A stretch of 32,590 bases of DNA. It comes from Bacillus sp. V3B (GTDB lineage Bacteria; Bacillota; Bacilli; Bacillales; Cytobacillaceae). The stretch covers positions 1 through 32,590 of the forward strand of contig NZ_JAETXM010000034.1 of NCBI RefSeq assembly GCF_024494465.1, given 5' to 3'. The notes beneath the pieces were generated by a model. It ran no database searches and was not told where the DNA came from. It was given only the letters and a program-made list of their open reading frames with translations. A program made the translations under genes and the position numbers. Below, in pieces: positions 7,460-14,978 of the stretch (positions are counted from its first letter, which is position 1; every line of letters starts with the position of its first letter).

Positions 7460-7564
7460 TGTTGTATTCTCCTCTGTATATATGTTCAATTAAGAAATGT
7501 TTAATTCGAGCTAATGTTACTTCATGAATGTACGTTTGTCAAAGAGTTAGCTTAATGGAGTAAA

Positions 7565-7577
7565 GGTGGCAGGTGCC
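7565..7577 (+). repeat. Dispersed palindromic repeat, copy 7 (core only)
   Basis: GGTGGCAGGTGCC, flanked by AAA and TTT, 27 bases beyond the stop of the Nudix gene. It lacks the ATCCAGA flank. Confidence 0.5.
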
Positions 7578-7603
7578 TTTATGGACGATTGCTGCCTTTT
7601 ACC

Positions 7604-8074
7604 TTAGTGATTTACATTCTGGATGTTATTAGAATCAATATAACGATTTAGGATTGTTTTGGAAGTTTTCGTTATATTATGAGGTAATTCATTTATAGAG
7701 AAATAGTTAATACGGCTAATTTCTTTATCATCGGGTGTCATTTCCTCCTTTAGATCATTGACAATATAAATGGCAGCAACACTATATACTTTATCTCCAT
7801 TTGGATATTCATGATAAAAATCACTTCCAGAAAATATTTCAAAAAAGTCTAAATGGGTTAATTCAACGCCCATTTCCTCCTTTATTTCTCTTTTGGCAGT
7901 GTCTTCAAATGTTTCGCCTAGCTCCATATATCCACCTGGAAGCCCCCAATTCTTGGTATCTTTCCTATACTGAAGTAATACTTTTCCTTCACGGTCTAAA
8001 ATAAGGACTCCAGCAGAATTCAATATGATGGGGTCATTTCCTAATTTGCTTCTTATTTTTTCTAAATAGCCCAT
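7604..8074 (-). CDS. Nudix hydrolase
   Basis: A 156-residue Nudix protein that would hydrolyse a nucleoside-diphosphate-linked substrate with Mg2+. The Nudix box is complete: GGYMELGETFEDTAKREIKEEMGV carries G-x5-E-x7-RE-x2-EE-x-G. It is preceded by SAGVLILDREGKVLLQYRKDTKNWGLPGG, the normal strand order. The C-terminal part (YPNGDKVYSVAAIYIVND, ISRINYFSINELP) resembles the ADP-ribose/NUDIX subgroup common in Bacillus, but the substrate cannot be predicted. The ribosome site is AAAGGAT, about ten bases from the ATG. Monocistronic. Confidence 0.88.
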   Translation of the reverse strand: MGYLEKIRSKLGNDPIILNSAGVLILDREGKVLLQYRKDTKNWGLPGGYMELGETFEDTAKREIKEEMGVELTHLDFFEIFSGSDFYHEYPNGDKVYSVAAIYIVNDLKEEMTPDDKEISRINYFSINELPHNITKTSKTILNRYIDSNNIQNVNH

Positions 8075-8131
8075 AAAGTATTTATCCTTTCTTACACCTT
8101 TTCCTTAACTTTATGCCCAAAATGAAATCCT

Positions 8132-8371
8132 TCATTCATTTCTCCATGAGTCATTGGTTTGTTTGAGATGACGACGGATTCGTTTGTCTAATTCAGGACC
8201 ATACTGATGAACCCAACGCATGATCGTTGTATGGGCGATGAATAAGCCCCGTTCTTCCATCATTTCCACTAAATCACGAAAACTGAGGTTATACCGTAGG
8301 TACCATCTTACCGTTAACAAAATAATGTCAGGCTGATCATGCTTCCACTTGAATACATTTTGCTTTTCCAT
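8132..8371 (-). pseudogene. Truncated IS6-family transposase (N-terminal part only)
   Basis: About 79 codons beginning MEKQNVFKWKHDQPDIILLT, the N-terminus of Bacillus IS6 (IS240-like) transposases, usually about 225-235 residues. The helix-turn-helix region SFRDLVEMMEERGLFIAHTTIMRWVHQYG is intact. The likeness ends at NDSWR, just before the first catalytic Asp of the DDE domain, and a stop follows three codons later. All three catalytic acids are therefore missing and the protein cannot be a transposase. Confidence 0.85.
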
Positions 8372-8464
8372 CCTGATCACACACCTTTTTTTAGAGTAGT
8401 AGTATCAGTATGTCCTAGATTTAAAGATTAATTGCATTTATCTTGAAGTTTTTGCACCAGAACC
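8144..8464 (-). mobile_element. 5'-terminal remnant of an IS6-family insertion sequence
   Basis: The left terminal inverted repeat is visible on the minus strand as GGTTCTGGTGCAAAAACTTC (8464-8445), about 75 bases before the transposase start. The other end, with its inverted repeat, is absent. The element edge at 8464/8465 lies one base from the phased-repeat element upstream of the catechol dioxygenase, so this IS insertion appears to have trimmed that gene's upstream region. Confidence 0.75.
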
Positions 8465-8465
8465 C

Positions 8466-8508
8466 AAAATAACACTTAAAATAAGCGCAAAATATCTCCT
8501 AAAATGAC
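8466..8508 (+). promoter_or_regulatory. 43-bp element of four helically phased direct repeats upstream of catechol dioxygenase
   Basis: Four octamers start at 8466, 8478, 8489 and 8501 (spacing 12, 11, 12 bases): AAAATAAC, AAAATAAG, AAAATATC, AAAATGAC. The same 43-bp element, 40 of 43 bases identical and with the same spacing and the same orientation relative to its gene, lies upstream of the semialdehyde dehydrogenase gene at 18886-18928. Phased direct repeats about 140-180 bases upstream of two pathway genes suggest a cooperative activator site. No regulator gene is in the window. Confidence 0.65.
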
Positions 8509-8523
8509 ATAGTACCAATGGGG

Positions 8524-8544
8524 TTTAGTATAAAATATACTAAA
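8524..8544. promoter_or_regulatory. 21-bp perfect palindrome upstream of catechol dioxygenase
   Basis: TTTAGTATA-AAA-TATACTAAA, nine-base arms around three A residues, 105 bases before the start codon. It has no U-tract, so it is more likely a protein-binding site or part of the promoter (it includes TATAAAAT) than a terminator. It is not present upstream of the dehydrogenase gene. Confidence 0.4.
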
Positions 8545-8648
8545 AAGTGTGGAAAATAGCTCTAAATTTAGTATTATTAATCGTATATTCTGAAAGTTTT
8601 AAATATTATAATTAATACATACCAAACCAAGCTAAGGGGTGGATGAAA

Positions 8649-9563
8649 ATGGCCATTATGCGAATTGGAAGAGCCGAATTAAGAGTGCTAGATCTTGAAG
8701 AATCTGTAAACTATTATACCAATATTATTGGATTAGAAGTAGTTGGAAGAAGTCCGGGAAGAGTCTATCTTAAGGCATGGGATGAATTTGATCATCATAG
8801 TCTTGTACTTCAAGAGGCGGATTCACCGGGTCTCGATCATTTTGCTTTTAAAGTACAGAATGAAACGGATCTTGAGTATTACGAAAGAAAGGTCGAGCAG
8901 TTTGGTTGTAGTTTAGAAAGGATTTCTAAGGGAACTAGACTTGCTGAAGGAGAAGCGATTCGTTTTACGCTGCCAACAGGACACAAAATGGAGCTTTATC
9001 ATGAAATTGAACAAGTGGGCAAAGCGACAGGCACCTTAAATCCACATCCATTTCCGGATGAAGCCAGAGGGATGGCTCCTCATCGTTTAGACCATGTTCT
9101 ATTAATTGGAGAAGATGTAAAGTCAGTAACCAGACTCTTTACAGAAGCACTAGATTTGTTTCAAAGTGAAAAAATTATGACATTGGATGGAGAAGACATG
9201 GTGGGCAGCTTTATGCATGCTCAAAATGGAAAGGCTCATGATATTGCCTTTATTAAAGGTCCGGATAATAAATTGCACCATGCAGCCTTCAAGGTTGATA
9301 ATTGGTATGATGTGTTAAAGGCCGCGGACTTACTGGCAAGATATGATGTACCAATTGAAGTAACACCAACTCGTCATGCGATAACTAGAGCAGAAACTAC
9401 TTATTTCTTTGATCCATCTGGAAATCGAAATGAAGCTTATTCAGGAGGATATATTACATATCCAGATTTCCCTACAATTACTTGGACAGAGGACAAAATC
9501 GCTCAGGGAATCTTCTATCATAGAAGAGAAATGGTTGACTCTTTTATGAATGCGCTTACTTAA
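8649..9563 (+). CDS. Catechol 2,3-dioxygenase (type I extradiol dioxygenase)
   Basis: A ~304-residue two-domain vicinal-oxygen-chelate enzyme that would open catechol at the 2,3 bond to 2-hydroxymuconic semialdehyde using Fe(II) and O2. The C-terminal domain carries the full set of XylE-type residues: metal ligands His in HRLDHVLL (about 149), His in NKLHHAAF (about 211) and Glu in NRNEAYSGGY (about 262), plus the second-shell His of KAHDIAF, His of TRHAIT and Tyr of ETTYFFDP. The length equals XylE. Two ATGs are possible: the first lies only three bases after GGGG, while the second (MAIMRIGR) is nine bases away and is preferred. Upstream lie the phased-repeat element and an AT-rich palindrome; the flavin monooxygenase follows 94 bases later with its own promoter-like signal. 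Confidence 0.93.
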   Translation: MAIMRIGRAELRVLDLEESVNYYTNIIGLEVVGRSPGRVYLKAWDEFDHHSLVLQEADSPGLDHFAFKVQNETDLEYYERKVEQFGCSLERISKGTRLAEGEAIRFTLPTGHKMELYHEIEQVGKATGTLNPHPFPDEARGMAPHRLDHVLLIGEDVKSVTRLFTEALDLFQSEKIMTLDGEDMVGSFMHAQNGKAHDIAFIKGPDNKLHHAAFKVDNWYDVLKAADLLARYDVPIEVTPTRHAITRAETTYFFDPSGNRNEAYSGGYITYPDFPTITWTEDKIAQGIFYHRREMVDSFMNALT

Positions 9564-9595
9564 TAACTTTATATTCTATCAATCTTCTAATAAAT

Positions 9596-9614
9596 TGAAA
9601 ACGTTTACTATAAT
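9596..9614 (+). promoter_or_regulatory. Perfect CcpA cre overlapping a TATAAT -10 box
   Basis: TGAAAACGTTTACT at 9596-9609 fits the Bacillus cre consensus TGWAARCGYTWNCW at every position. Its last T is the first base of TATAAT (9609-9614), a perfect -10 element 44 bases before the ATG of the monooxygenase gene. The -35 is weak (TTCTAA at 18 bases). This placement would give catabolite repression by blocking polymerase. Confidence 0.6.
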
Positions 9615-9657
9615 TCGCTGATTTTCATATCCCTGAATACAAGAGGAGGAATTTTAA

Positions 9658-10860
9658 ATGACGAATACAGTTCAATTAACAAAAGAGAAAGTAGATATGG
9701 AGCACTGGTTGGCAGTAGCTGAGAAAATAGGTCAAATTGCTGAGGTAGAATCAAGAGAAGCCGATAAAAATGGTCATTTTTCTCCAAAGGTTGCGGAGGC
9801 GATTGTTGAAGGCGGAATTAATAAATTAATGCGCTCGAAACAATATGGCGGTACATTTATCGGTGTACGACCATTTACAGAAATTGTGAGAAAGGTTGCC
9901 AGTCATAGTATGGCTGCAGCATGGTTAACAAACTTTTTTGCGATACATGATATTTGGCCTGGTTATCTTCCTCCAAAAGGAAGAGAAGAAGTTCTTGGTT
10001 CTCATGAATTGATTGCGGATGTTTTTGCTCCACTTGGCCGTTTGGAAAAGGATGGAGATGGATACCGCCTTTATGGGGAATGGAACTTTGCCAGCGGTGT
10101 TTTATGGAGTCAATGGATTGGTCTTGGTGCGATGGCTGATCTTGGGGATGGTCTTGAGTATGTTATGCCTGTACTAAAAACTTCAGATCCAAACCTTAAA
10201 CTGATTGAAAACTGGGATACACTCGGGTTACGCAGTACAGGAAGTAATGGGGTTCATGTAGACGGTGCTTATATCCCTGAACATCTTATCTTAAAAGGTA
10301 AAGATATATTTGGTCTTGGAAAACCGGGGGGCGGAGAGTATGATCCACAAGATCCTGTTTACCGTATGCCATTTATGCAGATGTTTTTGGCCGCCTTCCC
10401 TGCTACGTCATTAGGTGCCATGGATCGTTTAATTGAAATTTTCCAAGAACGTACCGAAAAACGTGTTCGGGTATTTAATGGAGGGAAAAACGAGAAGAAC
10501 GGATCAGGGAGTCAACGATTACTCGCTGAAATGAAAATTCAAGTACGTGCAGCAGAGGGGTTAATGGATCGTTATATTGAAGTTCTTGAACAATGGCAAG
10601 AGGAAGGGAAAACAATCGCGACGGAAGAGGAACGGATGGAGTTGTTTGCGTTAAGATCACAGGCGGCTAGAATGGCAGCAGATATGGCTTTAAAAGTGAT
10701 ATTGACACTAGGAGGAACTTCTATTTTTAAAGGAGATCCAGTGGAGTTATTTGTAAGGGACGTAATCGCATTCGCTTCACATCCAACTCAACTCTGGGAA
10801 GATGCGATGAGTTCATACGGAAGTACGCAATTTGGTGGGCCAGGACATCCTACTTGGTAA
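9658..10860 (+). CDS. Flavin-dependent monooxygenase, acyl-CoA-dehydrogenase fold (group D, HpaB-C2/HsaA-like)
   Basis: A 400-residue protein with acyl-CoA dehydrogenase architecture but with features of two-component flavin hydroxylases rather than true dehydrogenases. The N-terminal helical domain (VAEKIGQIAEVESREADKNG) is followed by FASGVLWSQWIGLGA, the beta-domain flavin-contact block, and WDTLGLRSTGSNGVHVDGAYIP, the typical G-L-R-x-T-x-S-x-x-V segment. The C-terminal four-helix domain ends GGTSIFKGDPVELFVRDVIAFASHPTQLWEDA. Such enzymes hydroxylate phenolic rings to catechols using reduced flavin supplied by a separate reductase, which is not in the window. Next to a catechol dioxygenase this gives a plausible phenol-to-catechol-to-ring-opening route. 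Ribosome site AGAGGAGG, good spacing. The substrate is unknown. Confidence 0.8.
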   Translation: MTNTVQLTKEKVDMEHWLAVAEKIGQIAEVESREADKNGHFSPKVAEAIVEGGINKLMRSKQYGGTFIGVRPFTEIVRKVASHSMAAAWLTNFFAIHDIWPGYLPPKGREEVLGSHELIADVFAPLGRLEKDGDGYRLYGEWNFASGVLWSQWIGLGAMADLGDGLEYVMPVLKTSDPNLKLIENWDTLGLRSTGSNGVHVDGAYIPEHLILKGKDIFGLGKPGGGEYDPQDPVYRMPFMQMFLAAFPATSLGAMDRLIEIFQERTEKRVRVFNGGKNEKNGSGSQRLLAEMKIQVRAAEGLMDRYIEVLEQWQEEGKTIATEEERMELFALRSQAARMAADMALKVILTLGGTSIFKGDPVELFVRDVIAFASHPTQLWEDAMSSYGSTQFGGPGHPTW

Positions 10861-10985
10861 ATAAATTCACCACTTAAATCGATTAGATCAAATTCGCTTC
10901 ATATGTGCTAGAAATTTATCGAGCTCGCTCGAAAAATCTCTAGAGGATCGATGAAAGATATGGTTAATTATAAAAAGGTCAATAG

Positions 10986-11014
10986 TTGACAATATTCTAA
11001 AAATTTAGTATTTT
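10986..11014 (+). promoter_or_regulatory. Sigma-A-type promoter for the sulfatase-maturase pair
   Basis: TTGACA (perfect -35), a 17-base spacer and TATTTT (-10). It would leave a leader of roughly 190 bases before the sulfatase ATG, which contains dispersed repeat copy 8. Confidence 0.45.
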
Positions 11015-11049
11015 TTCGATAGAACTTTTGCTCATTTTGTGTAAAAGTA

Positions 11050-11075
11050 GGTGCCAGGCACCATAGATAAATTAG
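11050..11075 (+). repeat. Dispersed palindromic repeat, copy 8
   Basis: Perfect core GGTGCCAGGCACC (11050-11062) followed by ATAGATAAATTAGG. If the promoter at 10986 is right, this copy lies in the 5' leader of the sulfatase mRNA. Confidence 0.7.
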
Positions 11076-11207
11076 GGGGGTGAAAGGGTTACTCTTATAT
11101 CTATTTATTTAAACGAAGGAAATGATTGTTTGCTAGATTAGTTCATTTTTGTCTTTTAGGAAGAATCTATTTTTATTAAGGCCATTGTCAAAAAGGAGAG
11201 AAGCAAA

Positions 11208-13538
11208 ATGAAAGATAAAAAATTCATTCCCAAGTCATCTCTTGCTAAATTCACCATGTTGGGTACAGCCGTAGTAATGGCTTCAACGATCGCACTAAAT
11301 GGTTACTCAGCTATTGCATCAGATTCAGAAAAAGAAAAAGGTACAGATAAAAAGCAAAACAAAACGACAGAGAAAAAGAAAGAAGAATCGAAAACAAATG
11401 TGGTATATATCGTATTAGACGATTCTGGTTTTTCTGACTTAGGAAGTTATGGTTCTGAAATTGAAACGCCGAATATGGATTGGATTGCTGAAAATGGGCT
11501 GCGCTATAATAATGCCCACGTAACCCCGCTTTGCTCACCAACACGGGCTTCTTTACTGACAGGAAGAAATACGCATGAGGTAGGGGTCGGAACGGTCACG
11601 AATTTTGATCTAGGACCAGAGATCCCTAATAAACGAGGTGCGATTAAACCAGAAGCGGGTACAATCGCAGAAGTACTGGGTGAAAATGGTTATAACAGCT
11701 ATGCAGCAGGGAAATGGCATTTGGCTCCGACGGATCAAACATCAGCGGCAGGTCCTTACCACAACTGGCCGATTCAAAAAGGATTTGATCAATATTATGG
11801 CTTTATCGAAGATTCATCTGACCAATATAAGCCAGACTTAACGATTGATAATACACAGATTCCTTCACCAACAGATGAGAACTATCACTTTTCTGCAGCT
11901 ATTGTTGAAAACGCTAACAGATATATTACCAATCAGGCCAGTGTTCATCCAGATAAACCATTCTTCTTATATTTAACCTTTGGCGCCCAGCACTCTCCGC
12001 ATCAAGTTCCAGAAGAATATATCGATCAGTATAAAGGGGTGTATGACAAAGGCTGGGATAAAATTAGAGAAGAGCGTTTTGAAAGACAAAAGGAATTGGG
12101 CGTTATTCCTAAGGACGCAGAATTCGCTCCTCGGAACAATGGGGTGAAAGCATGGGATGAGTTAACTGAACAAGAGAAGAAAAATTATACTCGATTGCAG
12201 GAAACATATGCCGGCTTTTTAACCCATACAGATGAACAAGTGGGGAAATTCATCGACAATCTGCGTAGAACCGATCAACTAGACAATACCATGATTGTTT
12301 TGCTTTCTGATAATGGCGGCAGTGGAGGCGGACAAGCGAATGGATCGGTTAATCATTCCATCGGCTATAATGCATTAGCTGAAAGCGTAGAAGAAGTTGA
12401 GGGGCTTTATGAAGAGATAGGCAGCCAACGTGCTGGAACGGAGTACCCGGCTGGATGGGGTCAAGTAAGTAATACTCCTTTTAGCCAATACAAGAACTCT
12501 ACATTTGCCGGCGGAATGAACACACCATTAATTGTGTACAACCCTAAATTGATTAGTGACCCAGGGTCCATTCGTTCTCAGTATGTGTATGTCAACGATA
12601 TTACCCCAACCATCTATGACATCGCAGGAATCACACCTCCGAAGGAAATCAAGGGAGTCAAACAAATGGCGATATCTGGACAAAGCTTCAAGGAGTCATT
12701 GACTAAACCAAATGCAGAAGGCAAAGAGACACAATATTACGAGGTAACTGGAAACCGTGCGATTTATCATGATGGCTGGAAGGCCCTTACAAGTCATAAA
12801 AAGGGTGATTCTTTCGAAAATGATCAATGGTTCCTTTATAACGTAGAAGAGGACTTTACTGAACAGAATAATCTAGCAGATCAATATCCAGAAAAACTGA
12901 AAGAACTTCAAAAGCTATGGGTTAAAGAAGCTGAAAAATATGAAGCACTTCCTTTAACAGATACTTTCATAGATGGCTTTTTATCGGTTCCATCTGATAC
13001 GGTAAGAGCTGATAATCATGTTACGTATTATCGTGGAATGGATCGCTTAACAGATTCAGCAGTCCCGCCAGTTGTCAATCGTTCCTATGACATTACCATA
13101 CCAATTGAACGGGCAAACAAGACGGATGACGGAGTTCTTTTAGCGCACGGCGGATTCGACAGCGGGTATACCTTCTATATCCAAAATAATAAACTAGTTT
13201 ACGAGCATAGAGTAGGAGAAAGAACAAAAGCGTCTATTGTTTCTAATATCGATGTGCCGGTTGGAGAGTCGGTTATTTCTTTCCAATTTGATAAAACTGG
13301 ATCTCATGAAGGGATTGGAACCTTGTATATAGATCAGACGAAAGTGGGAGAAACGAAAATAGAAAATACATTACCATTCAAACTGTCTTTTGAAGGTGTT
13401 GATGTAGGAAAAGACAGCAAATATCCAGTTACTCCAGCGTATGCGGATCAAGGTGAATTTGAATTCAAAGGTGAATTAGTTAAAGTAGAGTATCATTTCA
13501 AGGATGACGCAGAATTGACCATCCCACGAGTGAATTAA
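11208..13538 (+). CDS. Exported arylsulfatase, Cys-type, formylglycine-dependent
   Basis: A 776-residue secreted sulfatase. Residues 1-38 are a Sec signal peptide (KSSLAKFTML ... AIASDS) followed by a lysine/glutamate-rich linker to about 62. The alkaline-phosphatase-like catalytic domain begins VVYIVLDDSGFSDLGSYG with the metal-binding Asp pair (71-72). The sulfatase signature CSPTRASLLTGR carries Cys109, the residue converted to formylglycine (C-x-P-x-R). AAGKWHL and LLSDNGG provide further active-site Lys/His and Asp/Asn. After about residue 600 there is an extra beta-rich domain of unknown role. It would remove sulfate from an aryl or carbohydrate ester outside the cell. The radical-SAM maturase follows 59 bases downstream. 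Ribosome site AAGGAGAG, ATG start. Confidence 0.92.
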   Translation: MKDKKFIPKSSLAKFTMLGTAVVMASTIALNGYSAIASDSEKEKGTDKKQNKTTEKKKEESKTNVVYIVLDDSGFSDLGSYGSEIETPNMDWIAENGLRYNNAHVTPLCSPTRASLLTGRNTHEVGVGTVTNFDLGPEIPNKRGAIKPEAGTIAEVLGENGYNSYAAGKWHLAPTDQTSAAGPYHNWPIQKGFDQYYGFIEDSSDQYKPDLTIDNTQIPSPTDENYHFSAAIVENANRYITNQASVHPDKPFFLYLTFGAQHSPHQVPEEYIDQYKGVYDKGWDKIREERFERQKELGVIPKDAEFAPRNNGVKAWDELTEQEKKNYTRLQETYAGFLTHTDEQVGKFIDNLRRTDQLDNTMIVLLSDNGGSGGGQANGSVNHSIGYNALAESVEEVEGLYEEIGSQRAGTEYPAGWGQVSNTPFSQYKNSTFAGGMNTPLIVYNPKLISDPGSIRSQYVYVNDITPTIYDIAGITPPKEIKGVKQMAISGQSFKESLTKPNAEGKETQYYEVTGNRAIYHDGWKALTSHKKGDSFENDQWFLYNVEEDFTEQNNLADQYPEKLKELQKLWVKEAEKYEALPLTDTFIDGFLSVPSDTVRADNHVTYYRGMDRLTDSAVPPVVNRSYDITIPIERANKTDDGVLLAHGGFDSGYTFYIQNNKLVYEHRVGERTKASIVSNIDVPVGESVISFQFDKTGSHEGIGTLYIDQTKVGETKIENTLPFKLSFEGVDVGKDSKYPVTPAYADQGEFEFKGELVKVEYHFKDDAELTIPRVN

Positions 13539-13547
13539 CCGAAAAAG

Positions 13548-13573
13548 AACCAGTGGCAGACTTGCCGCTGGTT
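13548..13573 (+). terminator. Hairpin between sulfatase and maturase genes (possible attenuator)
   Basis: AACCAGTGGCA / TGCCGCTGGTT, 11 bp with one G-U pair and a 4-base loop, followed by only a weak T-rich tract. It sits nine bases after the sulfatase stop and 25 before the maturase ATG, so it probably dampens read-through or stabilises the sulfatase mRNA rather than separating the genes fully. Confidence 0.5.
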
Positions 13574-13597
13574 TACTATTATATATGAGGTGAAAGA

Positions 13598-14851
13598 ATG
13601 AATACAACGATTGAAAAAACAAAAACCAACTTTCATATGTTAGCGAAACCATCTGGGCCGATTTGTAATTTAGATTGTCATTATTGCTTTTATACAGAAA
13701 AGGAATCTTTATTTGAACCCAAAACCCCTTTTCGAATGTCAGACGAAACGCTTGAAAGTTTTATCAAAAACTATATAGGAGCTCAAAATGCAGAGGAAAT
13801 TCCTTTTGTATGGCAAGGTGGAGAGCCAACCTTACTAGGCCTGAATTTTTATAAAAAAGTAGTACAATTTCAAAAAAAATACGCAAATGGGAAAAGGATT
13901 TCAAATTCTCTTCAAACGAATGGAACGTTATTAACAGAAGATTGGTTTCCTTTTCTTGCGGAGAATGACTTTTTAGTTGGTTTAAGCTTAGATGGGCCAG
14001 AAGAAATACATGACAAATATCGTGTTGATCGTGGGGGAGAACCTACTTTTCATCGAGTTTTAAAGACTCTACATAACTTACAAAAATATAAGATCCAATA
14101 TAATGTTCTTACATGTGTCACGAATGAATCTTCAAATTCAGCTCTTGAAATCTATCACTTTTTCAAAAGTGAAGGTGTGGAATACGTTCAGTTCATCCCG
14201 ATTGTGGAAAGACTGGCGGATGAGCAAGCGACTGCGTTAGGGTTACGTCATGCTACCCCTGCATCGCTAAAGGAAGAAGGGGTTCATTTGGCTCCATGGA
14301 CAGTGAATCCTGAGAAATATGGAGACTTTTTAATAACTATTTTTGATGAATGGGTGAAACAGGATGTTGGCACTGTCAATGTGATGAATTTCGAAAGTTC
14401 ATTAGTTGCCTGGATGGGACTGCCGGCAACGGTGTGTATTTTTGCTGAGACATGTGGGAAAGCAGCCATCATTGAGCATAATGGAGATGTGTATTCCTGT
14501 GATCATTTTATGTATCCGGATTATAAGTTGGGGAATATTCAATCAGAAACGTTTAAAGAAATGATGGATTCCATGCAGCAATCTGAGTTTGGTCAAGCGA
14601 AAAAATCAACATTACCCAAGTATTGCCAAAGTTGTGAAGTAAAGTTTGCTTGTAATGGAGAATGTCCGAAACACCGCTTCCTGACGACGCCTGACGGTGA
14701 ACAGGGATTAAATTATTTATGTGCAGGCTATAAAAAGTACTTTACCCATATCCATAAATATATGAAAGTAATGGTACAACTTCTCGAAAATGGCCTACCT
14801 GCCTCTAAAGTAATGGATGTAATAAAGCATCCCATTGTTATAAAAAAATAG
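13598..14851 (+). CDS. Anaerobic-type sulfatase maturase (radical SAM, SPASM)
   Basis: A 417-residue cytoplasmic radical-SAM enzyme that would oxidise the active-site Cys of the sulfatase encoded just upstream to C-alpha-formylglycine. The S-adenosylmethionine cluster motif C-x3-C-x2-C is CNLDCHYC (Cys 23, 27, 30). GEPTLLGL is the GGE-type SAM-binding block in the WQGGEPT context. The C-terminal half has the cysteine set of the two auxiliary 4Fe-4S clusters (TVCIFAETCG, DVYSCDHF, YCQSCEVKFACNGECPKHRF, YLCAGY). The length is normal for anSME/AtsB. As the sulfatase has a Sec-type signal, modification should happen before export. Ribosome site GAGGTG, ATG start. Two tandem dispersed repeats follow the stop. 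Confidence 0.93.
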   Translation: MNTTIEKTKTNFHMLAKPSGPICNLDCHYCFYTEKESLFEPKTPFRMSDETLESFIKNYIGAQNAEEIPFVWQGGEPTLLGLNFYKKVVQFQKKYANGKRISNSLQTNGTLLTEDWFPFLAENDFLVGLSLDGPEEIHDKYRVDRGGEPTFHRVLKTLHNLQKYKIQYNVLTCVTNESSNSALEIYHFFKSEGVEYVQFIPIVERLADEQATALGLRHATPASLKEEGVHLAPWTVNPEKYGDFLITIFDEWVKQDVGTVNVMNFESSLVAWMGLPATVCIFAETCGKAAIIEHNGDVYSCDHFMYPDYKLGNIQSETFKEMMDSMQQSEFGQAKKSTLPKYCQSCEVKFACNGECPKHRFLTTPDGEQGLNYLCAGYKKYFTHIHKYMKVMVQLLENGLPASKVMDVIKHPIVIKK

Positions 14852-14858
14852 AGATACA

Positions 14859-14912
14859 GGTGCCAGGCACCATCCAGATAATTGGAAGGTGCCTGGCACC
14901 ATACATACCATC
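14859..14912 (+). repeat. Dispersed palindromic repeat, copies 9a and 9b in tandem
   Basis: GGTGCCAGGCACC (14859-14871) with ATCCAGATAATTGG, then GGTGCCTGGCACC (14888-14900) with ATACATACC. The two perfect cores differ only in the central base (A or T), that is, they are the same palindrome in opposite reading. They begin seven bases after the maturase stop. Confidence 0.8.
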
Positions 14913-14978
14913 CATAGATTGTGGTACACTTTGTTTTAAAACATACATAATTCTTCTTCATAGAAGGGAGTGAAGCGA

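Larger units (their letters stand above)
10861..11207. other. Intergenic region with promoter and one dispersed repeat
   Basis: No gene is visible. At 10911-10930 a small palindrome TCGAGCTCGCTCGA echoes a hairpin inside the 287-bp repeats and may be a decayed fragment or a weak terminator of the monooxygenase gene. The sulfatase promoter and dispersed repeat copy 8 are listed separately. Confidence 0.35.

Noticed and set aside
10911-10930. Fragment of the 287-bp repeat after the monooxygenase gene
   Set aside because: Only the self-complementary TCGAGC/GCTCGA core is shared; no flanking likeness supports a fifth copy.
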